Assembly (NCBI RefSeq): GCF_034119845.1
Contig: NZ_CP139420.1
Location: 536,001 to 600,000, forward strand
DNA length: 64,000 bases
DNA from: Flavobacterium sp. NG2
GTDB taxonomy: Bacteria; Bacteroidota; Bacteroidia; Flavobacteriales; Flavobacteriaceae
Direction of reading: 5' to 3'
Shown: in pieces, positions 15,861 to 24,870 of the stretch
How positions within the stretch are numbered: the first letter of the stretch is position 1
Layout: each line of letters opens with the position of its first letter
Notes under the pieces: generated by a model
What the model saw: the letters and a program-made list of their open reading frames with translations, nothing else
Told to the model about the DNA's origin: nothing
Database searches by the model: none
Made by a program: the position numbers and the translations under genes

Positions 15861-17669
15861 TTATTTTTTTAATTCTAAGATTCGAAAAGACTTCCCTTCG
15901 ACCGTAATATCCTCTTTTAAGTCTAAAATGACATCCTCAAAAACAACTTTCCCAATTGTATAATCTCCTATATTTTCTTTGAATCGAACAGTTGAAAGAG
16001 ATATTGATTCAATACTATTATTGATAACAACCATCAATGTTTCCGATTCAGTATATCTAAAGTAAACATATTCATTACCTTCTGGGATATAATGTGTCGT
16101 TTTTCCATAATGAATAACGCTTTTTGTTTTACGCCAATTGAATAATTTGGCTGTAAAATCAAAATATTCCCTTTGCAACTCGGTACGTTCTTCAGGTTTA
16201 AAAGCATTTATTTCGTCACCATCCCAGCCACCAGGAAAATCTTGCCGTATATCCGCGTCACCTAAATACTGATCGCCACCCATGCCTATCTCAGAACCAT
16301 AATACAGCTGTGGAATACCACGTACAGTTGCGAGAATCACCATCGCCATTTTATATTTTCGAACATCAAAATTATAGCAATAATTCAATCGCTTGGAATC
16401 GTGATTTTCAGCAAAAATCATAAGATTAAAGGCATTGGGGTATAAAAAATCAAACGTTAGTGAGTCATAAATTCGAGTCATTCCCCTATCCCAACTCCCA
16501 TCATCTTCATTGAATACCATTTGTAAAAAATCACAAAGGGCAAAATCCATAACCGAAGGCAAATTAGAATTATAGTCATGAATTTGGCCTGTTTTACTAT
16601 CCTTTTGCCAATAGGCCAAAATACCGTGATTGCGTTGCGTAATTTCACCTACCATATTAAAATTAGGATATTCATCCATAATGGCTTTGGTCCACTGCGC
16701 CATTTGCTTGGGTTCGGCATAATTAAAGGTGTCAATCCGCAAACCATCCAAATTAGCATATTCAATCCACCAAACAGCATTTTGAGTCAAATATTTCAAA
16801 ACCAAAGGATTCGTAATATTCAAATCAGGCATCGTAGGCACAAACCACCCCTCAATACATTGTTTTCTATCTATCTTGGCTGCGTTGACATCCAAAACCG
16901 TGGTACGTTTATGATTGGTTTGCAAATAGTCTTCAAAAGTATTTATCCAATCTTTAGTTGGAGGATCTTTTACTATCCAATGTGCCAATCCCCAATGATT
17001 CGTAACATAATCATGAATCAATTTCATCCCTCGTTTATGCAATGAAGCCGATAAACGAACATAATCTTCATTTGTCCCAAAACGTGGATCTACTTTATAA
17101 ACATCCGATTGTGCATAGGAATGATAAGAATACTCTTCTTCATCATCTTCGCAAAGCGGTGTACTCCAAATTGCAGTTACTCCTATGGATTCAATATAAT
17201 CTAAATGCTGGATAATTCCATTGATATCACCACCATGTCTTCCACCGGGTAGTTCTCGATTGTATTTTTCAACTGTATTTTTATCATTATTGTTTACTCC
17301 ATTTCCATTAGCAAAACGATCCGGCATCAGTAAATAAATTACATCCGAAGAATCAAAACCCTTTCGCTCTGCAGATCCTTCACGACGTTGTTTGAAACTA
17401 TATTTTTGAGTAAAAATAGTTTTGGTGTTTCTTTTGAAAATAAAAAAAACATCCTTTGCATAATCCCATTTTACCACAACCGTCACAAAAATGTAATTGG
17501 AATTTTCTGTTTTGGTCACCTTCCTTATCAAACCTGATTCAGAAGCAGAAACGCAATACTGTCCAATATTTTTACCGTAAAATAAAATCTCTAGTTCTTT
17601 GTTCTGCATACCTGCATACCAAAATGGAGGTTCTATTCTTTGAATGGGTAATTGCGGTTTTGAAATCAT
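15861..17669 (-). CDS. Glycoside hydrolase family 13, cyclomaltodextrinase/neopullulanase-like
   Basis: 602 residues: an N-terminal beta domain (about 10-95, with 'IEPPFWYAGM' of Cyc-maltodext_N), a TIM barrel, and a C-terminal beta domain. Catalytic residues are visible: nucleophile D313 in 'GLRIDTFNYAE', acid/base E342 in 'MVGEITQ' and D424 in 'FAENHDSKR'. It should cleave maltodextrins, cyclodextrins or pullulan. The start is preceded by an in-frame stop 3 codons upstream and there is no signal peptide, so it is predicted cytoplasmic, unlike SusA-type periplasmic relatives. No SusC/D genes are nearby. The GH65/PgmB pair is about 18 kb away. Confidence 0.9.
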   Translation of the reverse strand: MISKPQLPIQRIEPPFWYAGMQNKELEILFYGKNIGQYCVSASESGLIRKVTKTENSNYIFVTVVVKWDYAKDVFFIFKRNTKTIFTQKYSFKQRREGSAERKGFDSSDVIYLLMPDRFANGNGVNNNDKNTVEKYNRELPGGRHGGDINGIIQHLDYIESIGVTAIWSTPLCEDDEEEYSYHSYAQSDVYKVDPRFGTNEDYVRLSASLHKRGMKLIHDYVTNHWGLAHWIVKDPPTKDWINTFEDYLQTNHKRTTVLDVNAAKIDRKQCIEGWFVPTMPDLNITNPLVLKYLTQNAVWWIEYANLDGLRIDTFNYAEPKQMAQWTKAIMDEYPNFNMVGEITQRNHGILAYWQKDSKTGQIHDYNSNLPSVMDFALCDFLQMVFNEDDGSWDRGMTRIYDSLTFDFLYPNAFNLMIFAENHDSKRLNYCYNFDVRKYKMAMVILATVRGIPQLYYGSEIGMGGDQYLGDADIRQDFPGGWDGDEINAFKPEERTELQREYFDFTAKLFNWRKTKSVIHYGKTTHYIPEGNEYVYFRYTESETLMVVINNSIESISLSTVRFKENIGDYTIGKVVFEDVILDLKEDITVEGKSFRILELKK

Positions 17670-17701
17670 TTTTTATTGGTCCTAATTATTTATGACAAAT
17701 T

Positions 17702-17709
17702 CAAAAATA
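17702..17709 (-). promoter_or_regulatory. Probable -7 element TATTTTTG for the GH13 gene
   Basis: TAnnTTTG match 33 bases upstream of the ATG. A TTTG on the same strand lies 16 bases further upstream (plus-strand CAAA at 17726-17729), a plausible -33 element. Confidence 0.45.
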
Positions 17710-17812
17710 CAATTTTTTAAAAGAGCAAAAACCAATACCTCTTAATTTGTATAGGAAAATTTCATCATAACTAAATAACTAAAAACCTCCTTTTATCTTT
17801 AGCGGTTTTAAT

Positions 17813-17820
17813 TATCTTTG
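17813..17820 (+). promoter_or_regulatory. Probable -7 element TATCTTTG for dgt
   Basis: Exact TAnnTTTG match 37 bases upstream of the dgt ATG. No clear -33 TTG was seen. Confidence 0.45.
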
Positions 17821-17857
17821 AAAATATTCCAATTGTTATAAAATCGAAAACAAAACC

Positions 17858-19204
17858 ATGAACTGGGAACAACTTTTATCACTTAAACGCCAAGGAGACA
17901 AAGGCAAAAGATTACGAATAGAACAAGACGACACCCGACTAGGATTTGAGGTTGATTACGACCGAATCATTTTCTCTGCGGCTTTCAGAAGTTTACAGGA
18001 TAAAACCCAGGTAATTCCGCTTTCAAAAACTGATTTTGTGCACACGCGTTTGACACATAGTCTGGAGGTTTCAGTTGTGGGACGTTCTCTTGGGAGATTA
18101 GTAGGAAAAAAAATCATCGAAAAACATCCTTATCTTAAGGAAACCCATGGTTTTCATATGAATGATTTTGGAGCCATCGTCGCAGCCGCTTCATTGGCAC
18201 ATGATATAGGAAATCCTCCGTTTGGACATTCGGGTGAAAAGGCGATAGGCGAGTATTTTTCGATTGGCAATGGACAGGTTTTCAAAGACAAATTAAGCCC
18301 AAAACAATGGCAAGATTTAATTGACTTTGAGGGGAATGCTAATGGTTTTTCAGTAATGACAGCGAGTCGTCCTGGAATTGAAGGCGGACTCCGAATTTCT
18401 TATGCGACTTTGGGTGCTTTTATGAAATACCCAAAAGAGAGTTTACCCAAAAAACCAACTAAAAATATTTCAGACAAAAAATACGGTTTCTTCCAAACTG
18501 ACAAGGCTTTTTTTGAAGATGTCGCTAATGATTTAGGATTAATACCTAATAAATCTGGAAATGATGTTGGTTTTGAAAGACATCCTTTGGCTTATTTAGT
18601 TGAAGCTGCCGATGATATTTGTTACACGATTATCGACTTTGAAGACGGAATCAATCTTGGATTAGTTTCTGAAGATTTTGCATTGGAATATCTTATCAAA
18701 CTAGTCAAAGACAGTATTGGCACCTCAAAATACAAGAGCCTTGAAACTAAGGAAGACCGTATCAGTTATTTGAGAGCACTTGCTATTGGAAGTCTAATTA
18801 ACGACGCCGTAAATGTTTTTATCGAAAATGAAGAAGCCATCTTAGCTGGAAAATTTCCTTTTGCCTTAATGGACAAAAGCAAATACAAAGCCCAAATGGA
18901 CGATATTATAAAAATTAGCATTGACAAGATTTATCAAAGTCGTGAAGTTATCGAAAAAGAGATTGTAGGGTATCAAATAATCCAGACTTTACTCGACAAA
19001 TTTATCACGGCATTCAATAATCATTTTGAAGGTAAAGCGTCAAATTACGACAACTTACTTCTGAAATTATTACCTGAAAAACATCATCTAGACAAAGACA
19101 ATCTCTATGAGCGTCTGTTGCATATTTGCCACTACATTTCTTTGCTGACAGATGGAAATGCATTGGAATTATTTAATACTATTAATGGTAAAAAAGGAAT
19201 CTAG
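17858..19204 (+). CDS. dgt: dGTP triphosphohydrolase (dGTPase)
   Basis: 448 residues. HD-domain metal ligands are visible in RLTHS (64-68) and 'LAHDIGNPPFGHSGE' (HD at 115-116), with 'VEAADDICYTIIDFEDG' giving the later Asp. The sequence belongs to the Dgt class that hydrolyses dNTPs to nucleoside and triphosphate, controlling dNTP pools and limiting phage replication. It is monocistronic. An inverted repeat followed by T's lies 25 bases downstream. Confidence 0.94.
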   Translation: MNWEQLLSLKRQGDKGKRLRIEQDDTRLGFEVDYDRIIFSAAFRSLQDKTQVIPLSKTDFVHTRLTHSLEVSVVGRSLGRLVGKKIIEKHPYLKETHGFHMNDFGAIVAAASLAHDIGNPPFGHSGEKAIGEYFSIGNGQVFKDKLSPKQWQDLIDFEGNANGFSVMTASRPGIEGGLRISYATLGAFMKYPKESLPKKPTKNISDKKYGFFQTDKAFFEDVANDLGLIPNKSGNDVGFERHPLAYLVEAADDICYTIIDFEDGINLGLVSEDFALEYLIKLVKDSIGTSKYKSLETKEDRISYLRALAIGSLINDAVNVFIENEEAILAGKFPFALMDKSKYKAQMDDIIKISIDKIYQSREVIEKEIVGYQIIQTLLDKFITAFNNHFEGKASNYDNLLLKLLPEKHHLDKDNLYERLLHICHYISLLTDGNALELFNTINGKKGI

Positions 19205-19228
19205 AAGCAAACAAGCTTTAAAAAGATA

Positions 19229-19278
19229 GCCACGAATTTATGAATTAGAAAATTTAATTCGTGAATTCGTGGCTTTTT
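19229..19278. repeat. Inverted repeat, family GCCACGAATT, with T-run
   Basis: Left arm GCCACGAATTTATGAATT (19229-19246, two changes from the other copies), right arm AATTCGTGAATTCGTGGC (19256-19273), followed by TTTTT. Between convergent dgt and the DUF3078 gene, this copy could act as a terminator for dgt. Confidence 0.8.
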
Positions 19279-19391
19279 AAATTAACATTCTAGTTCCTTT
19301 AACTACTTTATTGAATTACCATTGCAATTTCAGCACTATTAGAAATGAACCTAAGAAGTAAATAGCTTCTGAAACAAGTTTACAATAATCC

Positions 19392-20351
19392 CTAAAAGGT
19401 ATAGGTTAAACCAACACCTAAAACTTGTTTTAATTGCATTTTGGGACCTACGGTAACCTGTTTTCCATCAATTTCCTCTTTGGCTTTGATATCATCATCA
19501 TAAACCACATGAACGCCTATATTTGTTTTTACATATTGATTGACAACCAAGTCTAAAACCAAATCATAGTCAATATCTACATTCCCATAATTATTAATAT
19601 AATCTGAATACAAACTCAAACGGTTTTCAAAACTGATATTCTTGGCAATCTTCTTTTTGTAATAAGCCGTAATCAAGGTTCCTAATTCCGATTTTATTTT
19701 TTTACTATGCCTGACTAAATTGCCTTCTTCGTCATAAATCGCCTTGGGCACACCAAAAGAACCTTTATCAGCCAATCGTTGGTTAGCGACATAAGTGACT
19801 TTTGAAGTAAAAGGAGAAAAATAAAACAGTCTATCCTTTTTCTCTGAAGCATACTCAGCACCTACACCCAGAAAAGAATAGGCTGGTGCAAAAGGTCCTG
19901 AAACCGACACCTCTTTATTAGGATAGGCGTATCCTTCTGTAAACTGCGTATTGAAATTAAATTTAGCACTATGGTACCAATTAGATTTCTCATTTTCACG
20001 GTAACCAAAAGTAGAACTAAACTGAAAGGCATCCTCTGTTTTTCGAAGTTCGATTCCATCTTGTTTATTTAAACCGTAGCGCATGATGAGTTCGTTGGCC
20101 CATCTTACATTCTCATTGGTATAATTTCTGTTGAACTTCGTTTTCATTAAACCCGAAATAGAACTTGTCCCCCCAGCGTTCCAGTTCACAAACAAAATTT
20201 CAGAAATAAAGAAACCTATAGAATTTTTCTTTTCCCAGCGAGAAACAGAGTCACTTGGCTGTGGTAAAGGTTGTAAAGTTGTAATAATTTTTTGTGAAAA
20301 CACATTTACTGTAATTAACAAGAATAGTATAACTGCATGTAATTGTTTCAT
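19392..20351 (-). CDS. DUF3078 domain-containing protein, probable outer-membrane/secreted
   Basis: 319 residues with a signal peptide (residues 1-19, ending '...VNVFSQ'). The N-terminal 'SEILFVNWNAGG' and 'WANELIMRYGLNK' mark the Bacteroidota DUF3078 family. The remainder alternates beta strands and ends in a terminal Phe ('GVGLTYTF'), as in outer-membrane barrels. Function is unknown. It starts 27 bases after the dxs stop on the same strand, so it may be cotranscribed with dxs. Confidence 0.85.
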   Translation of the reverse strand: MKQLHAVILFLLITVNVFSQKIITTLQPLPQPSDSVSRWEKKNSIGFFISEILFVNWNAGGTSSISGLMKTKFNRNYTNENVRWANELIMRYGLNKQDGIELRKTEDAFQFSSTFGYRENEKSNWYHSAKFNFNTQFTEGYAYPNKEVSVSGPFAPAYSFLGVGAEYASEKKDRLFYFSPFTSKVTYVANQRLADKGSFGVPKAIYDEEGNLVRHSKKIKSELGTLITAYYKKKIAKNISFENRLSLYSDYINNYGNVDIDYDLVLDLVVNQYVKTNIGVHVVYDDDIKAKEEIDGKQVTVGPKMQLKQVLGVGLTYTF

Positions 20352-20378
20352 TATAAATCTATTGTTTTTAATTTCTAA

Positions 20379-22169
20379 TTATTGGTTTAAGGCATTAGCA
20401 AAATGAACTACTAAACTTTGAACGTCTATTTTGCATAATTGTTGTAATTCAGCAACCTTACCTTGTTCTACATAGTTATCAGGTATTCCCAATGTCTCAA
20501 TAGAAACAGCATAAGCATGTTGCGTAGCAAAAGCCGAAATCGCTCCGCCAAAGCCACCAATTATTGTGCCATCTTCAATAGTTATAATTTTTTTAAAAAT
20601 TTTAAATATATAATGAAGTGTTTTTTCGTCTAATGGCTTTACAAAACCAAAATCAAAATGTGCAATTTCAGTGGGATTGTTTAAGTTTTCTATCGCCAAG
20701 GAAGCATTTACACCAATGGCACCATTTGATAAAACAGCTATCTGAGTTCCTTCTTTTAAACAGTGTGCTTTCCCAATTTCGATTTCAGAATATTTTCTAA
20801 AAAAATCCGATTGCCAATTAGCTGTAACTCCTCTACCTCTAGGATAACGAATCGCGATAGGATGATTCAATCCGAGTTGGGCTGTATATAAAATATTTTG
20901 CAAATCTATTTCATTCAAAGGCGAATAGACTATTAAATTAGGGATGCAACGCAAATAAGCCAAGTCAAATACACCATGATGAGTCGCTCCATCTTCGCCT
21001 ACTAAACCTGCTCTGTCCAAACAAAAAATGACGGGCAAGTTTTGCAAAGCCACATCATGTATCAATTGGTCATAAGCGCGTTGCATAAAAGTCGAATAGA
21101 TATTACAATAAACAATCATGCCTTGTGTAGCCATTCCGGCTGCCAAAGTCACGGCATGCTGTTCCGCAATTCCTACGTCAAAAGCACGTTCTGGCAAGGC
21201 GTCCATCATGAATTTTAGCGAACTACCCGAAGGCATTGCAGGTGTGATTCCAATTATTTTTTTATTTTTTTGTGCCAAATCCAAAAGGGTTAACCCGAAA
21301 ACATCTTGGTATTTTGGTGGTAAATCATCCTCTGACTTTAAATAGATTTCGCCTGATTTAGCATCAAATTTACCAGGAGCATGGTATTTCACTTGATCTT
21401 CTTCGGCTTGCTTGAGTCCTTTTCCTTTGGTGGTGATAATATGAAGAAACTTAGGCCCTTTTATTTTTTGTAATCGTTTTAATTCTTTGACAACAGCAAA
21501 AATATCATTGCCATCAATAGGCCCTGAATAATCAAAATTCAAGGATTTGATAATATTATTTTGACGGTGGTTTTTTCCTGTTTTTACAGCGGTTAAATAT
21601 TCTTTTAATGCCCCTACACTCGGGTCAATCCCAATGGCGTTGTCATTTAGTATCACCAATAAATTAGCATCTGTAACACCAGCATGATTCAATCCTTCAA
21701 AAGCCATTCCTGAAGCAATAGAAGCATCACCAATCACTGCAATGTGTTGTTTATCGACTTCACCTTTTAAATTGGAAGCAATTGCCATCCCCAAAGCAGC
21801 CGAAATTGAAGTAGAGGAATGGCCTACGCCAAAAGCATCATACACACTTTCACTCCTTTTTGGGAAACCAGATATCCCTCCTAATTGACGATTGGTATGA
21901 AAAATATCTTTTCGTTCTGTCAAAATCTTGTGACCATAGGCTTGATGACCTACATCCCAAATCAAAAGATCTTCGGGCGTATTGAATACATAATGCAAAG
22001 CCACGGTCAACTCCACCACTCCTAAACTGGCACCCAAATGCCCTTCTTTAACCGCCACAATTCCAATGATAAAATCACGTAGTTCTTGTGCTAATTGCGG
22101 GAGCTGTGCTTCGTCGAGGAGACGTAAATCTTTTGGAGAGGAAATATGTTCGAGTAAGTTGGTTTTCAT
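20379..22169 (-). CDS. dxs: 1-deoxy-D-xylulose-5-phosphate synthase
   Basis: 596 residues, a full-length ThDP enzyme. H44 is in 'EGHLGASLG'. The ThDP/Mg site is 'IGDASIASGMAFEGLNHAG' (GDA at 147-149, where most Dxs have GDG). 'DRAGLVGEDGATHHG' is the pyrimidine domain and 'VGIAEQHAVTLAAG' holds the catalytic Glu. It condenses pyruvate and glyceraldehyde-3-phosphate into DXP. Since this genome has mevalonate-pathway genes, DXP probably feeds pyridoxal phosphate and thiamine synthesis here and not isoprenoids. A TAAATTTG element lies 17 bases upstream. Confidence 0.95.
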   Translation of the reverse strand: MKTNLLEHISSPKDLRLLDEAQLPQLAQELRDFIIGIVAVKEGHLGASLGVVELTVALHYVFNTPEDLLIWDVGHQAYGHKILTERKDIFHTNRQLGGISGFPKRSESVYDAFGVGHSSTSISAALGMAIASNLKGEVDKQHIAVIGDASIASGMAFEGLNHAGVTDANLLVILNDNAIGIDPSVGALKEYLTAVKTGKNHRQNNIIKSLNFDYSGPIDGNDIFAVVKELKRLQKIKGPKFLHIITTKGKGLKQAEEDQVKYHAPGKFDAKSGEIYLKSEDDLPPKYQDVFGLTLLDLAQKNKKIIGITPAMPSGSSLKFMMDALPERAFDVGIAEQHAVTLAAGMATQGMIVYCNIYSTFMQRAYDQLIHDVALQNLPVIFCLDRAGLVGEDGATHHGVFDLAYLRCIPNLIVYSPLNEIDLQNILYTAQLGLNHPIAIRYPRGRGVTANWQSDFFRKYSEIEIGKAHCLKEGTQIAVLSNGAIGVNASLAIENLNNPTEIAHFDFGFVKPLDEKTLHYIFKIFKKIITIEDGTIIGGFGGAISAFATQHAYAVSIETLGIPDNYVEQGKVAELQQLCKIDVQSLVVHFANALNQ

Positions 22170-22185
22170 TAGGATTTCAAAAACG

Positions 22186-22193
22186 CAAATTTA
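22186..22193 (-). promoter_or_regulatory. Probable -7 element TAAATTTG for dxs
   Basis: Exact TAnnTTTG match 16 bases upstream of the dxs ATG, implying a leader of about ten bases. Confidence 0.45.
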
Positions 22194-22397
22194 CGGTTTT
22201 AAATCTAATTTCTGATTTGAAGTTTTTTATTAATAACTACCATGAAGATTCGCTAAGCAGACACTGTATCACAAAAAATGTATCGCACATCTTCATGTGT
22301 TTCTTTTCAACTTCATGTCCTATAGAAAAACACTATCACAATAGCATTGACAAAAGCGTTAATCAATTATAATCGCCCTTAACAAATACGAAATCCG

Positions 22398-22405
22398 TAT
22401 TTTTG
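22398..22405 (+). promoter_or_regulatory. Probable -7 element TATTTTTG very close to tadA start
   Basis: TAnnTTTG match ending four bases before the tadA ATG at 22410. Transcription would start at or within a few bases of the start codon, suggesting a leaderless message. Confidence 0.45.
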
Positions 22406-22409
22406 CTCC

Positions 22410-22853
22410 ATGATAAATCCATTCACTGACGAATACTTCATGAAAAAAGCCTTGCAAGAAGCCGAAATGGCTTTTGAAAAAGGTGAAATCCCCGTGGGTG
22501 CACTAGTCGTTATCAACGACCGAATTATAGCCCGTTCCCACAACCTAACCGAATTACTCAATGACGTAACCGCTCATGCCGAAATGCAAGCGATTACAGC
22601 AGCAGCCAATTTCCTTGGTGGTAAATACTTAAAAGACTGCACACTGTATGTTACCTTAGAACCTTGCCAAATGTGCGCGGGTGCTTTGTATTGGAGTCAG
22701 GTTTCGAAAATTGTTTTTGGTGCTAGTGATACGCATCGTGGTTTTGAAAAAATGGGCGGACAACTGCATCCAAAAACTACAGTAGTTCGTGGTGTTCTAG
22801 CAGATGAAGCGGCTGATTTAATGAAACGTTTTTTTGCTGAAAGAAGAAAATAA
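22410..22853 (+). CDS. tadA: tRNA-specific adenosine deaminase TadA
   Basis: 147 residues. The zinc deaminase motif is HAE (H56, E58) and PCQMC (C86, C89), with 'GGQLHPKTTVVRGV' in the C-terminal region. It deaminates A34 to inosine in tRNA-Arg(ACG), an essential decoding change. The start at 22410 is preferred over the Met at 22440, because 'FTDEYFMKKALQEAE' is conserved in relatives I know. It is divergent from dxs. Confidence 0.94.
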   Translation: MINPFTDEYFMKKALQEAEMAFEKGEIPVGALVVINDRIIARSHNLTELLNDVTAHAEMQAITAAANFLGGKYLKDCTLYVTLEPCQMCAGALYWSQVSKIVFGASDTHRGFEKMGGQLHPKTTVVRGVLADEAADLMKRFFAERRK

Positions 22854-22869
22854 TAATTCGAGTACAACT

Positions 22870-22954
22870 GCCCTAGCCCAGATGGAAGCGGCATCCTTGT
22901 GGCGGCTGGCATTTATGCCGCCACAAGATAGAGCGGACAGCTGGAAATAGCTCC
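22870..22954. repeat. Intergenic repeat family A, copy 2
   Basis: Left end GCCCTAGCCCAGATGGAAGC and right end AGAGCGGACAGCTGGAAAT match the ends of the copy at 5914-6055. The core is a perfect 10-bp hairpin TTGTGGCGGC/GCCGCCACAA (22897-22906 with 22917-22926), unrelated to the core of the first copy. Confidence 0.65.
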
Positions 22955-22991
22955 AAAAAAAACCATAAATCTGTTCACAAAAAATCACAAA

Positions 22992-23026
22992 AAAACCGCT
23001 CATCTTTCGAAAAGCGGTTTTTGTTT
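22992..23026. terminator. Bidirectional terminator between tadA and rng
   Basis: AAAACCGCT pairs with AGCGGTTTT around a 12-base loop, with A's on one side and T's on the other. It suits termination of rng on the minus strand and of tadA on the plus strand. Confidence 0.8.
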
Positions 23027-24569
23027 ATTCTTTTATAGCATTTCCTTTTTTGTCAAAGAAATGATATTCTAGGTACGTGTAAGCGTCACGTGGTATGATT
23101 TTCACCCATTTCTTATGTTCAAAAAACCATTTTGAACGTAAGGATGGAAAACCTTTACTGAGGTATGCAGCCACAAATGGATGTACATTAAGCACAACAT
23201 TTTTGTGGGTTTTTAATATTCTTTCTAAATCCGAATTGATTTTATCGATGATTAATATTGGCGCTTCAATTTCGCCATTGACATCGTTTGGATCTTCTTC
23301 TCTAGTTTTGATATTAACTTCCGGTCTTACCCTTTGTCTTGTTATTTGGACTAATCCAAACTTACTTGGAGGTAAAATCTTGTGTTTCGCTTTATCATCA
23401 TTCATTTCTTCCCTCAGGAAGTCGAACAAGACTTTACGATTTTCAGGATTAGACATATCAATAAAATCAATAACAATAATTCCACCCATGTCACGCAGAC
23501 GTAGTTGTCTTGCGATTTCAGCTGCGGCAATCATGTTGACTTCCATGGCAGTATCCTCTTGATTAGTGGCTTTATTAGAACGGTTTCCGCTGTTTACGTC
23601 AATGACGTGCAAAGCTTCGGTATGTTCGATAATAAGATAAGCCCCTTTACTCATGGAAACTGTTTTCCCAAAAGATGTTTTGATTTGTCTCTCGATGTTG
23701 TATTTCTCAAAAATTGGAGTGTCTTTTGATTGATAAAACTTAACAATTGATTGTTTGGAAGGCGCAATTTCTTGCAAATAATCCTTTGTTTGTTGGTACA
23801 ACTCTTCATCATCTATTTGAATACCACTAAAGGTATCATTAAATACATCTCTTAATATTGAAGAAGCTCTATTGAGCTCTCCTAATACTTTGGATGGATG
23901 ATGAGCAGTTGGTAATTTTTTACACATTGCAGTCCATCTGCTTAGCAGGTTCTGCAAATCTTTTTCTAATTCGGCTGTATTTTTGCCTTCGGCTACTGTT
24001 CTAACAATAACACCAAATCCCTTCGGTTTGATTGACTGTACCAGTTTTTTAAGTCTGTCTTTTTCTTTTTTGTTTTCTATTTTTTGAGAAATAGAAACGC
24101 GATCTGAGAAAGGCACCAAAACAATAAAACGACCTGCAAGAGAAAGCTCAGCGCTAATTCTAGGTCCTTTAGTTGAAATAGGTTCTTTGACTACTTGTAC
24201 AAGAATAGATTGGTTGGCATTAATTACACTGGTAATCGTACCGTCTTTTTCTATCTCTTTTTCAAACTGAAAGTTTTTTAGGGAGAAATCTTTTAATTTA
24301 CCTGCGCTTACAAGTTTTATGAATTTCAATTGGGAAGATAAATTAGGTCCTAAATCGTGATAGTGTAAAAAGGCATCTTTTTCGAAGCCTACATTCACAA
24401 AAGCAGCATTAAGACCAGCAACTGGTTTTCGTATTTTGGCAATAAAAATATCACCTACTTGAAAGTTGCTTTTTTCTTCTTCCTTATGTAATTCAATTAG
24501 TTTTCCATCTTTTAATAAGGCAAAATCTACGAAATCAGAACTAGATCGAATGATTAATTCTTTATTCAT
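23025..24569 (-). CDS. rng: Ribonuclease G (Rne/Rng family)
   Basis: 514 residues: an N-terminal S1 domain ('VGDIFIAKIRKPVAGLNAAF'), an RNase-H-like/5'-sensor region, and the catalytic DNase-I-like domain with its Asp residues in 'VIDVNSGNRS' and 'IIVIDFIDM'. The C-terminal Zn-link and long scaffold of RNase E are absent, so Rng is the better name. It cleaves single-stranded A/U-rich RNA with a 5' monophosphate in rRNA processing and mRNA decay. The bL38-like/HU pair lies upstream on the same strand. Confidence 0.94.
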   Translation of the reverse strand: MNKELIIRSSSDFVDFALLKDGKLIELHKEEEKSNFQVGDIFIAKIRKPVAGLNAAFVNVGFEKDAFLHYHDLGPNLSSQLKFIKLVSAGKLKDFSLKNFQFEKEIEKDGTITSVINANQSILVQVVKEPISTKGPRISAELSLAGRFIVLVPFSDRVSISQKIENKKEKDRLKKLVQSIKPKGFGVIVRTVAEGKNTAELEKDLQNLLSRWTAMCKKLPTAHHPSKVLGELNRASSILRDVFNDTFSGIQIDDEELYQQTKDYLQEIAPSKQSIVKFYQSKDTPIFEKYNIERQIKTSFGKTVSMSKGAYLIIEHTEALHVIDVNSGNRSNKATNQEDTAMEVNMIAAAEIARQLRLRDMGGIIVIDFIDMSNPENRKVLFDFLREEMNDDKAKHKILPPSKFGLVQITRQRVRPEVNIKTREEDPNDVNGEIEAPILIIDKINSDLERILKTHKNVVLNVHPFVAAYLSKGFPSLRSKWFFEHKKWVKIIPRDAYTYLEYHFFDKKGNAIKE

Positions 24570-24845
24570 TTGTAAATTTTTATCCGAACTGTCAATTCGG
24601 GATTTGGGATTTAGGATTTGGGATTTTTGAATCCTAAATCTAAAAATCCTAATTCCTAAATTAATAATAGGGATGGATTAAACAATATTTTAACAGGTAT
24701 TGTACCCGGTAGGGAAAGATAAATATCCAATTTTAAAATTCCAAATTCCAAATAAAGTCACTGCTGACTTCGTAATTTTTGGATTTTGGATTTTATTTTT
24801 TGGAATTTTTGAAATTTCCCAAATTTCAATGAACGTTTAAAAAGA
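24570..24845. repeat. Repeat-rich intergenic segment upstream of rng
   Basis: Two imperfect palindromes built from tandem short units. One is at about 24600-24660 (GGATTTA-GGATTTG-GGATTTT facing AATCCTAAATCTAAAAATCC). The other is at about 24727-24830 (AAATTCC-AAATTCC facing GGATTTTGGATTTT and TTTTGGAATTTTTG). No open reading frame is convincing. Confidence 0.7.
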
Positions 24846-24870
24846 AAAAAGTAGTTATAAACTACTTTTT
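24846..24870 (-). terminator. Perfect 11-bp hairpin overlapping the end of the small basic gene
   Basis: AAAAAGTAGTT (24846-24856) and AACTACTTTTT (24860-24870) pair with a 3-base loop. On the minus strand the 5' arm is made by the final Lys codons and TAG stop of the small gene, and the 3' arm runs into T's. It should stop transcription of HU plus the small gene. Confidence 0.8.

Noticed and set aside
16578..17045. 155-codon plus-strand frame inside the GH13 gene
   Set aside because: It is antisense to the catalytic barrel, whose residues are intact, and has no recognisable domain.
23095..23562. 155-codon plus-strand frame inside rng
   Set aside because: It is antisense to the catalytic domain of RNase G, with no start signal or recognised family.
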